Shown here: positions 52,701-64,000 of the stretch, piece after piece | How positions within the stretch are numbered: the stretch's first letter is position 1 | Layout of the letters: the number at the start of each line of letters is the position of its first letter | Assembly: GCA_021234155.1 (NCBI GenBank) | Contig: JAJEKV010000030.1 | Span: forward strand, 3,820,761-3,884,760 | Length of the DNA: 64,000 nucleotides | Source: Isoetes taiwanensis | Taxonomy: Eukaryota > Streptophyta > Lycopodiopsida > Isoetales > Isoetaceae | Direction: 5' to 3' | Notes under the pieces: generated by a model | The model's database searches: none | Seen by the model: the letters and a program-made list of their open reading frames with translations, nothing else | Told to the model about the DNA's origin: nothing | Program-made: the position numbers and the translations under genes

Positions 52701-52939
52701 ATGATTGGCATGTATGCTAAGCATAGATGCCTGTATGGCAGCAAATGTATTTTCCTTCATTTGACAAACTCACCTTATCTATTCCGAATATATGTATTCA
52801 TATGTGAGTCCTTCAGCAACCTTTATCCTCTTACATGAGGAAATAAAACTTGCTTTAGAGTTGTACGCCTAATCTGATCAGTCAGAGACATGCCCCAGAC
52901 TGTTTGTATAAGAACTTACCTTTAACATCAGAGAAGATA
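49737..52939. other. AT-rich intergenic, no gene recognised
   Basis: The first ~1 kb is mixed composition with short open frames (for example 50551-50784) but no domain. From 50800 it is AT-rich. Short local duplications include 'AATTAATTTATAAAAACACTT' near 51920 and 51990, and GCATTAAGTGAGAAATAC-type repeats near 51300. No RNA gene or element end was identified. Confidence 0.4.
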
Positions 52940-53880
52940 GTTGAAGGCAGTAGGAATTTTAACATAACATAGATGCAAGCTCTATACTTGTAAAGAATCT
53001 ATGAAAGATCAAGGCCCTACAAGAATATTGCTGAGCACGTGGTTTGATTCTTAATGTCAGGTAGTAAAATATGGCAGGATGCATTTACTGGTCTGGTTTT
53101 GTAGCAGCGTAGAAAAGAGGCCATAACTTAATGAGACTCTGTTTCTCAGCATGCTTGGGTATGCATTGGAAAGCTCACTGAATGATTGAGGGAAGTCGTA
53201 GGTACATATTTTTCAAATTCATTATGCAAACATATCATTTGGAATATCAAACATTACCAACATAAATACATATTCTCCACTGAAATCTGTGGACACAGAT
53301 CTCCACTCTCTGCCTGACATGGAATGAGTCAAAGGGTGTCAAATAGTCAATTGAATAACTTTGCAGTTATGAAACTTGTGACTGAACAAACAGCTTTAGA
53401 AGGTTTGGGGCTATAGAGAGCAGTAGAATTTCAACATACCTTGCAAATGAAAGCTCTATCTTCGACAAAGAATATCCATTAGAAAGATCAGGAAAGATCT
53501 AAGAATAACAAACACACAGTTTTGAATTCTTATCCTAAATCCTTCTACGTATGGAGATACGTTTGCTGTTTAATTTTAACATGAAAAGGAGCCATAACTT
53601 AAGCAAAAACAAACTCTGTTTCTCAGAGTATGAGTATGATGGAAAGGAATGGTCTACAAAAGTCGCTGGGTATATATTTTCAAATTCTACATTGTAAAAC
53701 AGCTGTCAATTTGAGATATAGATATAACCTATCCATTATGTAATCTAATCAAAGGACAGGGATATCATCTCCATTCTCTGCCTGACCTTGGAAAGACAAT
53801 GGTTTACTTTAAAAAAAAGTGCAGTGAATCGGTGTTTACCCTCCTACATAATCTTGTTAGAATAATTTCAAGCATCTCAT
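52940..53880. repeat. diverged tandem duplication, unit ~480 bp
   Basis: Segments near 52945-53330 recur in order near 53425-53800. Shared landmarks are GCCATAACTTAA followed by CTCTGTTTCTCAG, then TATATTTTTCAAATTC-like, then CTCCA(C/T)TCTCTGCCTGAC. Copies are considerably diverged, so the duplication is old. Confidence 0.65.
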
Positions 53881-56800
53881 GAGCTGGTTTGGTTGCTGCA
53901 ACTTTACACAGAAGTGGGCTTTCTTGAATACAAATTTACTAATAAAGGCCCCATCAAGAGAAAGCGGAATTTGAAAAGATAGTAGACCTGATTACTACCA
54001 ATATGTTAGCTTACCTTAAACATGAATTCGTCTAGATCCATAAGCACAATTCATTGAGACAATTCGATAAAGCATCTTGCATATGCAGGCATGATTTTGA
54101 ATATACCGTTTGCATTGCGAGGCTAGGATAGAAAAGAGATCGGTAAACAGGATACAGCATAGCAAAACATGCAGAATCAGGTATGCTCCATTTTTCTGAT
54201 TATAACAGTTAACAATCCAGTTTACCAGTCTGTCGGTATACAGTTCCTCCTATCTTACACTAGCTAGAAATGCTGGACAGAAATGGTTTCCAGGACTGTC
54301 GCTTGATAAATGGCTCTTAGATGCTGCTCCAAAAATCTCCAGCATGGTTTATTTAAAACCGAGAAGAAATGCATTTGCTTGATATTATTATTTCATTGTG
54401 GGAATTATATGCAATACATTCCAAAACTGGTTCAAGCCAAGGGGCAATTTCGGCACTGCTATAGTTGTGTAGTAGACACCGGCTTTGCTCAACCCGAATC
54501 AGGTCTGCAATCGACCAGAAAAATGTGGTAAGGCAACATGGCAGTAAACTGAGCAGCTGTAAAACGACCATTGCTCATATAATGGCACAGGCAACTGCAA
54601 ACAATATCATTCTTCCATTGGTCATTAACTATAGCGCCTCCTTGTTCAGCATCCAGGCCTGTTCGCCATCATTGAGCTCCTCCGACGGTCGTCGCCCATC
54701 AGCCGATGGCCAGGATGGCTAATTTACTCGACGATCGTCATTTAATGTCCCATCAATTTCGGCCGTCCAATCTGGACGTGGCGTCCGAGGCTGGTCGGTC
54801 AGGGCGATATCTATAATAATCCTTCTTATGTAATGGTTTAAAGTGCATTGGTGCGCGATCAGGTAGCGACAGGCCACCGGGTGATTTAGATGGTCTTGAC
54901 AGTTGGGGATGGCTAAGCTGTTTTGATTGTGGCTAGAAATGGTTTGAATCGGTAGTGGGTGGCTGGAGCTTAGATATGTGGTGGGCGAAAAGGTCATTTG
55001 AATCTGTGGTTTGTTGTCAGGAATTGAGTGCAGTTAAATGAGAATAATTGAAACAAGGCAAAGACTATGACACAGAAACAGCGATGGAGGTTGTGGTGTT
55101 GATTGTGGTGACCCTTGATGATTCAAGGCTGCGACTAGCCATACCCAAAACGCAGCAAAGGAAGGATTTTTTGGGTGCAACCTCGGGTGCTTATAAATCG
55201 GACATAGCTCTACTTGAATTGGCATTCAAGGTTGATTAGCAGACCCAAAATGCCAATGATTTGAATTGACTCGTCTCTGAGTCTTTCTCACACAGAATGA
55301 TTCTTTCGACTCTGGCTAAAACCTATGGGTTCTTTCGCTGTACTGGTCTTTTGTTGAAATCTGTGTGGTTCAAAATGATACTCTTGCTCACAGTTGTAGC
55401 ACCGCTTGTGCGTCTAATCCAGCAGTTTTGGTCATTGAAGGTCTTACAGATTATTGGAGAAAGCTTGCTTTAGATACCACACCATTTGGGGCCTTCATCA
55501 TTAGCGGGCCCTTTTGAATGAATCCTTCATTCTGTTTCAAAAAATCAGGATTCATCCCAATGGCCCGTTCAAACAAACAGTAAAAGTACGGAAGCAATAC
55601 GGAAGGATCTTTCATCTCATTGGTATGATAAGTCTGAGGCAGGCTTGATGAACATTTGATTTACATGTGATTCAATCTCAAAATCATTCCCGTATGTCTT
55701 GAGCATTAAACACACATTAAATTTGAAGGCATGCCTCTTCAAGGCATTGAACCATGATTTAGTTGCATGTCTTTGAAGTCACACCAAGCCAGACTTACAT
55801 ATCCCTACTAGAAACAGGTCATAGCCAAACAGTGACATTTACCTAACAATGACAATCTAAAATCCTTTGGCTCTAATTTTTATATTTGAAGGTTATAATA
55901 AAGCCTATTTTCTGGTGAAGTTGATTCAGAAAATATTCAAATTTGACAGGTTCTTTTCGTCGTTTAACAAGAATCTTTCACGTCTCTTCTATGGGCATTC
56001 TCCACTGATTCGGTCTCCCATCTATTCAGTATTTAATTTAGACCAAAAAGAAATGTTAGCGGCGGCCTTGTGGCAGCATAAATTCTGTATATATAAGGTA
56101 GATATATATGATAGCTTCCTCAGGGATCAAGTCTAACTGTTAATAAAATGGCAGAGTGGGTTAAGGTCATCTGAAGAAACTTTTCTTAACTTGAAGTAGT
56201 TCCACAAGGCGCCCAAGTTCACAGGAATTGTTGACACCTTGCTGCAAAGTACCTTAAGTCTTCTACCACAATAACAGTGGAAGTGTAAGCGGGTGCTAGT
56301 CTTCTGTGAAAATGGTGCAAAGTAGAATATCAGTATATCGTTCTCTTTCAATGGATGACGTCATTTAGTAGACGATCGAGCATGCTACCAAAGCTGAGAG
56401 TCACGATGGTGTGAACCTCATGCCCTTGAGAACAGACTGGTGCTAATAGATCCTGGGAGGTCCTGTCTCTGTGAGTTAATTAAGTCAGGTCAGGCTGGTG
56501 TCAGTCTCAGGGGTCTCAAGTCTGTTGGGTGATTGCCTCAGTCCCAGTTCGCCTCTTTCTCTGGTGTGAGGCTGGTCGCGTGTTTGTGTCTTGCCCGCGG
56601 ATCCCCATCAGATTCTTGGATGGTGATTCTGGTGGCCGAGACTGATTGGGTGTTGGGACAGTGAGCAAGTAGTCAAATGAATCTCGTGACCAATCATTCT
56701 GCAGTTGGCTGGGAGGCTGGGCGGACCCCAGACTGTTGCTTTTAGGGTTAGCAGTAGGATTGGAAATGCTGCAGGCTCCACCAGGAACCGGCTGGAAGGC

Positions 56801-57484
56801 GTTGCATTGCAGGGGTGATCCTGTCATCAAAATCATTCAGATGCCAGGCCAGATGTAAGCCTTGCTTTGGGATGAACTTCCAGCTGGGCACTCTCATGGC
56901 TTTCTGAGTAAGTTGTAGCGCGCATTAATGGCCACGTTTCAATGATATGGGGTGGTACATGCTGGCCAGTATCAGTTAGAATAAACATGTCGAAATGTGG
57001 AGGAGTGCGAGAAGGGGCGACCAGCCAGGCGAGGAGACTCCTCTCTGACTGGACCGGCCCACAGAGTTTTCAACTAGTTGAGCCTTCAGGGTTCTCATTG
57101 AGCAGTTAACTCTCTCAGACCTGTGGAATCAAAGTTCTCGATCAATGCATGAAATCGATCTTTATTCCTCGATTCTGATGATTTGTGTGATTGGTAATCG
57201 GTGTCATCAGTCTTTGATTTGACAGTCGTTATATGTGCATTTCTGTGATGGGTGTCTCTGACACTCGTCTGATGGCGCGGCAGAATCTTGCTCTTAAGGC
57301 TCCCTTTCTCTCCAATAAAGGCAAACCATGATATGGGAAGAGGCCGTCAGCCCATGGTGGGATATCTATAGGATGGAGGTGAATCTATTTGATCATTTAG
57401 CTAAGACAGGTGTCAGGCTTCTCTTCAGTGCATTTTCTGATGGCCCTCAATCAGGCTAAGAGCGGTTTCATTGACGATCGTTCC
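53881..57484. other. intergenic, no gene recognised
   Basis: Mixed-composition DNA with scattered 60-100-codon frames on both strands (for example 54719-54997 minus and 56516-56836 minus). None has recognisable motifs. The stretch 56380-57480 is richer in GC and in CAGGCTGG-like words, which may mark an old unrecognised element. Confidence 0.4.
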
Positions 57485-58137
57485 TTAAGCTCTTTGTTGT
57501 CCAGCATATGAACCAAATTTGTTGGTTATATAAAGTATTCTCTCCATAGATATAAAATCAAATAGGCAAAAAAAAAAATGTGCGGATCGGAGGTAAATTG
57601 ATAAGGGATTGGGATTTCCGCACTCTCGGCATTGTCGGGCATTCAGCCTGGGGCTGGCGGCATGCCTTCTTTGGATGCTGTCAGTGGCTACGCTGGATCT
57701 CTCTGGGACCATCTGGATGCCCGCACTCAGCCATGACAGACCATGCCATGTATTTTGTTCTGACAGTTTTCCTGAAAGCCCTCCCGAGATGGAAGGAGAT
57801 CCTAGCGATGTATGCTTGTTGTATTCATAATTGGGTCCCATGGGCCAATTGTGGTCTCAGGGCGGGTAGTGATCCCATAAACCTCCACTTTGGGTTTGGG
57901 TGCATATTCAGGAGGTGGCGTAGGGAGTGGCAAGGCCTCCTTGCTCTGGTGTAATACATGTACAAAATTAACACCATTTAGTACGTGAACAGTCTTATAG
58001 TGTTCGCAAAACTCATCCCAATTATCTTTTAAAAACTTGTACAAGCATACCCCACAAGGCGAGAGATCGCTATCTCTAGATTCAGATCGAGAATGACTGT
58101 GATATGCCCTATCCAAACAATTGCTGGTTCTTTTCAT
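57485..58137 (-). pseudogene. small uncharacterised ORF with C2H2-like motif, frameshifted
   Basis: The minus-strand frame 58137-57802 reads MKRTSNCLDRAYHSHSR, then 'CGVCLYKFLKDNWDEFCEHY' followed by KTVH, giving CX2CX14HX4H, close to a C2H2 zinc finger but with long spacing. 'LPLPTPPPEYAPKPKVEVYG' follows. A shift near 57830 leads into another frame to 57485. No close family recognised. It may be a transposon protein fragment or chance. Confidence 0.25.
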
Positions 58138-58229
58138 GGATGATTTTTATATTCTGATGAATATGGACACTTTCTTTTTATCAATATTTTTCTTATTTTG
58201 TGCCAAGGTTCAATCATGTATACACTTCT

Positions 58230-59000
58230 GGACGGTGAAATATAGATGGCCAAAATTGTGATTAATGGACATGGGTTTAATGTAGTTACTATGGACATAA
58301 ATAGTGGTTAATATGGACATGTGTTTAAGGTGGTTAATATGGACATGAATAGTGGTCAATCTGGACATGGGTGGTTAGTAGGATAATTGTTAATTTGGAC
58401 CTGGATGGTTACTCCCGGACAAAGTGTGATATGGACAGATTGATTCAATCAATGGGTCATTTAATATCCCGGAGAGTTAATATGGACAGTCTTTGGATAG
58501 TTGATTAAATCAGGACATGATCATTGTGATCAGGACATAGCATGGTCATATCTTTGGGGTCGTCAAGACATGAGTCATATCACAGGGTTAATCAAACATG
58601 GTCATCTGTGATTATGAACAAGATTCATCCTTGGTCACATTTATGGTTAATCAAAAATGGTGCATGGTTGATCTGGACATTAGTGGTGTGGTTAACCAAG
58701 ACATGGGTGAATGTGGTTAATCAATATGATTATGTTCAATTCAGGACGCTAAGTCACAATTTTTTATTAAATCAGGTCATGATCACATTTTGTAGTTCTG
58801 CGCGAAGATATAAACAATTGTAGTTGATCTGGGCCAGTTCACCCTGTGGTTAATCAAGACATGGTCACATTTGTGGTAAATCAAGGCATAGGCAATTGTG
58901 GCTGATATGTACATTGGCATATTTGTGGTTAATCTGGACAAAGGCTAGTTAATATGGTGAGGATGAATTCAATACGGGTATAGTTATCAAAGACATGATG
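58230..59000 (+). repeat. satellite-like array, GTGGTTAATATGGACATG orientation
   Basis: Irregular tandem copies with the core TGTGGTTAATCAAGACATG or TGGTTAATATGGACATG, spaced roughly 20-45 bp. The reverse complement of this motif forms the arrays from 60370 onward. Confidence 0.85.
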
Positions 59001-60365
59001 ATCGGTTATGGCTAAATAAGGCCTTAGGTCAGGGGTTATTATTGAGGTTTGTGGCAAGGACGAACACAATGATCATTTATGTCGAGATTATGTCAATAAA
59101 TAAAATAAAAAACAAAAGAAAGAAAGAAATAGTATCTTACGATTTTGGAACTGAGAGCTTCCAGAAAAGAAGCCGAGAGAAAGGAGGAAATTTGAGAAGG
59201 GAAAAATGTAGTGGAGTTATTACCCATAGTTGTCTAATTTGAGAAAGCAAGCCTCTTTGGTAGTTTGCATATTGTGGTAATACATGAGGAACTAACTAGA
59301 GGCCTTATCACAGTTAAAACAACGGCATTCACATGGCTGATGAAAGCCTGACCAAGAGCAAAAATCCACGGCGCATCATACATATCTCCTTGGTGGAGCT
59401 TCTCTGCTTTCAGAAAATATATTTTCCTAACCGACGCCGACACGCTTTTTGTTTGCACGTGCAGATTGTGGATACAGGCTCGAGATGTCCGCCGATATTC
59501 CATAGTTGAGAGGTTGCTCCAAGTCTTCCACCGAGCAGGGAGAATTTCCTTGCTTTGCGCCTCCAAATTTTGTGACATCATTCTTGCTTTTATATATGCT
59601 GCTGAACCGAAATCGTCGTGGCCCATTACTTACAAAGTAGCGGGCTCGAGGCCACCGCACACCTCACTTTTAAATAAATCATAGAAATGAAACATTGGGG
59701 ATAAATTTTAAATAAATCATGGAAATAAAAATAAAAAGGGGTAAACCAAAATTGAAGATATGAATTTCCCAAGAAAAATAAGGGCGCGCTCTAGAAATCT
59801 TGCCCAGTTAGCATGCCCCTCCCATGAGAATCATACATCAAATTATATAAAGGAAACATAGCAAACCCGTACAAAATACAAAAAAACTCCCTATTTTGCT
59901 ACATATGATTGGAGTTTTGAAATATAGCTCTGATTTTGCCTAAGGTCTTGAGGGAATATCAAACATACAACTTTGCCTAAGATTTTAGGATATGAAATAC
60001 AGAGGCTCGAACCTCTACCAAAATAACTCAATGTCATAATAAGAATAAGAATAAGAATAAGAATAGGATTTTTAGCGTCACGAGCCAATTGGCTATAGGA
60101 CCCAAACAAAAGGAAAGCGGCAGCGTGTCTGTGGATTAAAACACACTTTGAGTTCTTAATATACCAGGTGAGTTAATAGATTATTGCATCGATCTATGAA
60201 ACTTCTTATAACAACCCATTCAATTGTTTTAGGGATATATGGTCTATGGTTTCAGGAATTAATATTTTTTACATCCATATCAAATCCCCCTGGAACCCCC
60301 TGTTATTTTGTTACATATTCTAATGAAAGATTTCTGAACACCAATTTGTCGTTATTAACTATATA
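59001..60365. other. spacer between inverted satellite arrays
   Basis: Non-repetitive, with only short open frames on both strands. An (AATAAG)n microsatellite lies at 60037-60066. No recognised gene. Confidence 0.5.
60037..60066. repeat. (AATAAG)n microsatellite
   Basis: Five tandem copies of a 6-bp AATAAG/GAATAA unit. Confidence 0.9.
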
Positions 60366-60369
60366 ATAT

Positions 60370-60960
60370 ATTATGTCCGGATTAACTATAGTGGTGTACG
60401 GGCAGATTAATTACACAAGGTATATTTCTTCATTAACCACATAGGTATATGTCGTGATTAACCATGTCCAGATTTACCACACAAGATGCATGTCCAAATT
60501 AACCACACAAAATGTATGTCCTGATTAACTACGTAGGTATATGTGCTAATTAACCATGTCTTGACTAACCACATAGGATAATGTCCTGATTAGCCATGTC
60601 TTGATTAACCATGTCTAGATTAACCGCACAAGATATATGTCTTGGTTAATTACATAGATACATATGCCCTGATTAACCATGTTTTGATTAACCACGTCCA
60701 AATTAACCACACAAGATGTGTATCTTGATTACACATATGACGTAATTAACCATGTCTTGATTAACCATCTCCAGATCAACCACACAAGATATATGTCTTG
60801 ATTAACCACATAGGTATATATGTCATGATTGACCATATCTTGATTAACGATGTCCATATTAACCACATGACAATGTTTTGATTAACCATATCCAGATTAA
60901 CCACACATGATGTGTGTCTTGAGTAACCACACAAGATGTATGTCTTGATTAACCACATAG
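60370..60960 (-). repeat. satellite-like array, inverted orientation, part 1
   Basis: Tandem copies with + strand core 'ATGTCTTGATTAACCACA' and variants (TGTCC, CATAGGTATATGTC). The unit alternates between short (~22 bp) and longer (~40 bp) spacing. It is the inverse of the array at 58230-59000. Confidence 0.88.
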
Positions 60961-61964
60961 ATTATTTCATTAATTTATGGAAATGGGGTGCCCATCTCTT
61001 AGTATTATCCTTCCGGGCTAGGGCGGATACAGGAGAGAGGAGGCCACTTTCATCTCTCTGATCCAGCACTGCTAAGGCAAAGGATAGATTCAAGGTCGAA
61101 ATTTAGGTGCCAGTTGGGGATTTATCATTTGGTCTTCAAGATTCTGGTAAATAAGAATTGTTGGTTTTTTTGTGCTTAGAGCAATTTTCATATTTTTGTC
61201 CTCGTAAGTACCTCTAACGTGGTCTTTTGCTTTAATGCTAAGCATTATAATTCTTTATAACTTTGGAAGGATTTGGCAAGAGTAGTTTCCTCTCTATTCT
61301 TATTTTAGATCAAGCACCAAATTGGGTACAATAGTTTATATGGAGCAAGCAAAATATCATAAGGCTATTAAGAAAAGCAAATTTTTAGGTTGTGATGTTT
61401 GCTAGCAGTTCATATCTTACATGGAAGAACCCTTTCTTCTTCTCTTTGCCGTGGAGAGGTATAGAGTCGGTCCTTGAAAATATCAAAGTATATTATCCGA
61501 TTAAAGGTGTATCCTACAAGAAATGAGATTGATTTAGAGCCGAGCTAGGATTTATTTGTGTACAGGAAGAAGCCTTACATCATAAACTAGACATTAAGGA
61601 GAGTTCAGCTAGCTAAAGTCTGTCATAAAGATCAAACAACGTTGATCATCAGCTTATCTTTTGGAAGCAATAATTGCTTCCCTACAAGAGTGTAATTTCT
61701 TGGGTTATTTTGGATTCTTTTCTAATCATCTTTATTCTGAAGAGTTTCTTTGTGCATTCAATTATATCTGGCTTCTAGAGCATTAAATAATTCTTTGCAC
61801 AAGAAAGATGAAGATGTTGAGTTCGCTCCTATAGTAATCTTTTTTGTGTATTGAAATATTTGTATTTTTGTGCTTAATTCAAATCTGATCCAACTGGGAT
61901 CCTGATGTAGTACTTCCTATTATTGAATATAAAACTTTCATTCCCTCCAAAAAAAAAAAAAAAA
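60961..61964 (+). mobile_element. poly(A)-tailed insertion (retroposon-like) in the satellite
   Basis: About 1 kb of unique DNA interrupts the array and ends in a run of 18 A after CATTCCCTCC (near 61945). CACATAGAT occurs just before the insert and again after the A-run, which may be a target duplication, although the satellite itself contains similar words. No open frame of note, so it could be a SINE, a truncated LINE or a processed transcript. Confidence 0.45.
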
Positions 61965-62370
61965 AATCACATAGATATATATCGTGATTAACCATGTCTT
62001 GATTAAGCATACAAGATGTATGTCTTGATTAACCACACATGGACAATGTCCCGATTAACCATGTCTTAATTAATCACATGGGGACAATATCTAGATTAAC
62101 CACATAAGATGTATGTCCTGGTTAACCACATAGGTATATGTCCTAATTAACCATGTCTACCACATAGGAACAATATCTGATTAATCAAGTGTTGATTAAC
62201 CACACAAGATGTATGTATTGATTAACCACTTGCGACATGATTAACAATATAATTAACCATGTTCAAATTAATCACACAAGATGTATCACTTGATTAACTA
62301 TGTAGGTATATGTTCTGATTAACCATGTCTTGATTAATCAATTTCAGATTAACCACACAAGATGTATATC
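61965..62370 (-). repeat. satellite-like array, inverted orientation, part 2
   Basis: Continuation of the GATTAACCACACAAGATGTATG-type repeat after the inserted element. Confidence 0.88.
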
Positions 62371-63897
62371 TAGCATAATAACAAGGGTTCTTTATATATT
62401 TTTGTATGCTTTCTTATTATGGTTTTGCTATGATTTAGTCGTTGTATTCATTTCAAGGAAGAGGGCAAATTGTGTGGTTGTGTCTCTTTCACATGCATTG
62501 ATACGGGCTGAGCTGGCCGGATATATAGCCGTGGTCTGCGTCTTGCCTAATTTTTGTGTCATGTGGGGAGCAAGATTGGATCATTTGTTGTCTGATTCCT
62601 CTGCCAGTTAAGGTGATTCAGTTGTCTGAAGGCTTGTCATTTGCTACTCAGCTGTCAAGTATGTCATGAAGAATTTGAATTTTGCAAATGGCAAGGCTCA
62701 ATGGCCATCACTTGGTTAGGGTTTGATGGTATCTTGTTTGCCATAGATGTTTTCTCAAGAATAGGAAGAACCTTTACATTCAAAACATGGTTATTTCTTC
62801 TCTTCATACTTTTGCTTGTATTTATAGTATAAGACAAGATGTTATTTACATAGAGAAACACTAAAAACAACTACCTACAGGAAAATGGTGTACAAGAGAG
62901 GTCTCTTACCCTTTTTTTTCATAGCCTTGCAGATGCCTGCTGCTTGCTTTCTAGTATATGCTTCTATCTTTCTTTGTAATATCTTCAACACAGGAGGCTC
63001 AATGAAGACCAAGATTGTCCGGTAGAAAAATGATGTACAACTTGCATGTCACAGGTTCAATAGATCGACATTTCCATTTTTCTTGCCTTACAGATCCTGC
63101 CCATTACTTGCTAGTATATGCTTTTATTTATGCATATCTTTCTTTAGGCGAAGATCGTTATATAGGCCATTGAGCCAGACATTGCATATCCATATTCTCA
63201 TCCATAGGAGAAGCTACATCATCAAAACTCTGAAGGATTCAACAGATACACTGCTAAGTTACTTTCTCGGATCAATTTCCTTAATCTGTTCAAAACTTCA
63301 GGACTAAACATTACACTCCAAGGCTTGGTTGTGTCCATAGACGGGGCTATGGAAATAGATTGCTTTTTTTCTCCATCCTACCAGTTACTTTCTATTTTTG
63401 CAAAATGTTCAGATTTAAGCACGAATAAAGCTCCATTTTTTTGTACATGACACTTTATGGCAGGAAGTATGTTATAATGAAGAATGGTCTCATGTCTATA
63501 TGCATATGTTTATGTTGATATGCATCAGTTATATTGTCAATTCAATTCTCTAATTCATAAACAAATATTATTTACAAATATTCTTCTTTATATATCCATA
63601 ATCACATGTTTGTATTTTGCTGGATAATATTATTGCAGGCATGCTAGAGGAACATGTAGAGGCAACATGCACCATAGGCATATGTGTATTTTCTTAGGGC
63701 TCTTGGAGTAACCCAAGTTCGATTCCTGAGGTCTTCAGCCATTATATAACCATTATATCTCCTAATTGTCATGTGATTTGTTTTTTGGTCTTTTTAACGC
63801 CCCAAAGGGAGCAAAAAAAAAAAGTTTAGACAAACACACACCATTAACCCTTATAATTCTAATGAAATCCCTCCCAAAAAAAAAATTGTTTCAGTCC
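62371..63897 (+). other. second insertion in the satellite, with internal duplication and A-rich end
   Basis: Unique DNA between satellite blocks. TAGTATATGCTT followed by CTTTCTTT occurs twice (62953 onward and 63113 onward). Near 63866 'AAATCCCTCCC' is followed by A10, similar to the CATTCCCTCC-A(n) end of the insertion at 60961, suggesting a related poly(A) retroposon. No gene recognised. Confidence 0.4.
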
Positions 63898-64000
63898 TCT
63901 AACCACATAGGTACATGCCCTGAATAAGCATATCTTGATTAACCATATAGGAACAATGTCAAGATTAACCACACAAGATGCATGTCCTGATTAACCACAT
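63898..64000 (-). repeat. satellite-like array, inverted orientation, part 3 (runs off window)
   Basis: The array resumes with CTAACCACATAGGTACATG and continues to the window end. Confidence 0.85.

Noticed and set aside
54310-54722. Overlapping plus-strand open frames near 54310-54722
   Set aside because: Short, in different phases and without recognisable motifs or codon bias; likely chance.

Overview
This window looks like nuclear DNA from a land plant with a large, repeat-rich genome. It has no intact host gene I can recognise. It is dominated by nested Ty3/gypsy LTR retrotransposons with plant-type features: a tRNA-iMet primer binding site (TGGTATCAGAGC), an integrase followed by a chromodomain-like segment, and DGGS-type proteases. 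The rest is minisatellites, an 18-bp-core satellite and AT-rich intergenic DNA. The sequence does not let me choose between a fern, lycophyte, gymnosperm or other plant.

Layout. 1-3529: 29-bp tandem repeat, then intergenic DNA with one coding remnant. 3530-11645: element A, a + strand gypsy element with gag-PR-RT-RH-INT and both LTRs. 11646-14397: intergenic DNA and a TA-rich minisatellite. 14398-39620: element D, a + strand chromovirus with ~1.6-kb LTRs. Element E (18531-29941, minus strand, TSD ATCAC) is inserted inside D and has related LTRs but no recognisable pol. 39621-49736: element C, a minus-strand relative of A that keeps a long extra ORF A has lost; it contains a 100-N gap. 49737-58137: intergenic DNA with a diverged ~480-bp duplication and one doubtful small ORF. 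58230-64000: satellite arrays in opposite orientations, interrupted by poly(A)-tailed insertions.

Main results. (1) Element D encodes a histone H3-like protein directly after its primer binding site. It starts MARTKQTARK, identical to the H3 tail, and continues through a basic/acidic insert to an H3 histone fold. Element E has an H3-tail-like start (MTRTKQTTR) at the same place relative to its LTR, and further in a weaker H3-fold-like segment. D therefore pairs an H3-like protein with an integrase chromodomain, a domain class known in other chromoviruses to read methylated H3. (2) Elements A and C carry an 88-codon gene ANTISENSE to pol, behind a TATA box. By manual alignment the two copies differ at 26 nucleotides, 24 of them synonymous, while the overlapping sense frame has about 20 amino-acid differences. 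That is strong evidence for a selected antisense protein. (3) D and E both carry ~70-nt double-stem hairpins between the H3 region and the next ORF, with the same architecture but different sequence.

Limits. Most reading frames are broken, often by short indels near CG-rich positions, and 44005-49210 is much noisier than the other side of the gap. Some breaks may be consensus errors. All homology calls were made by eye.
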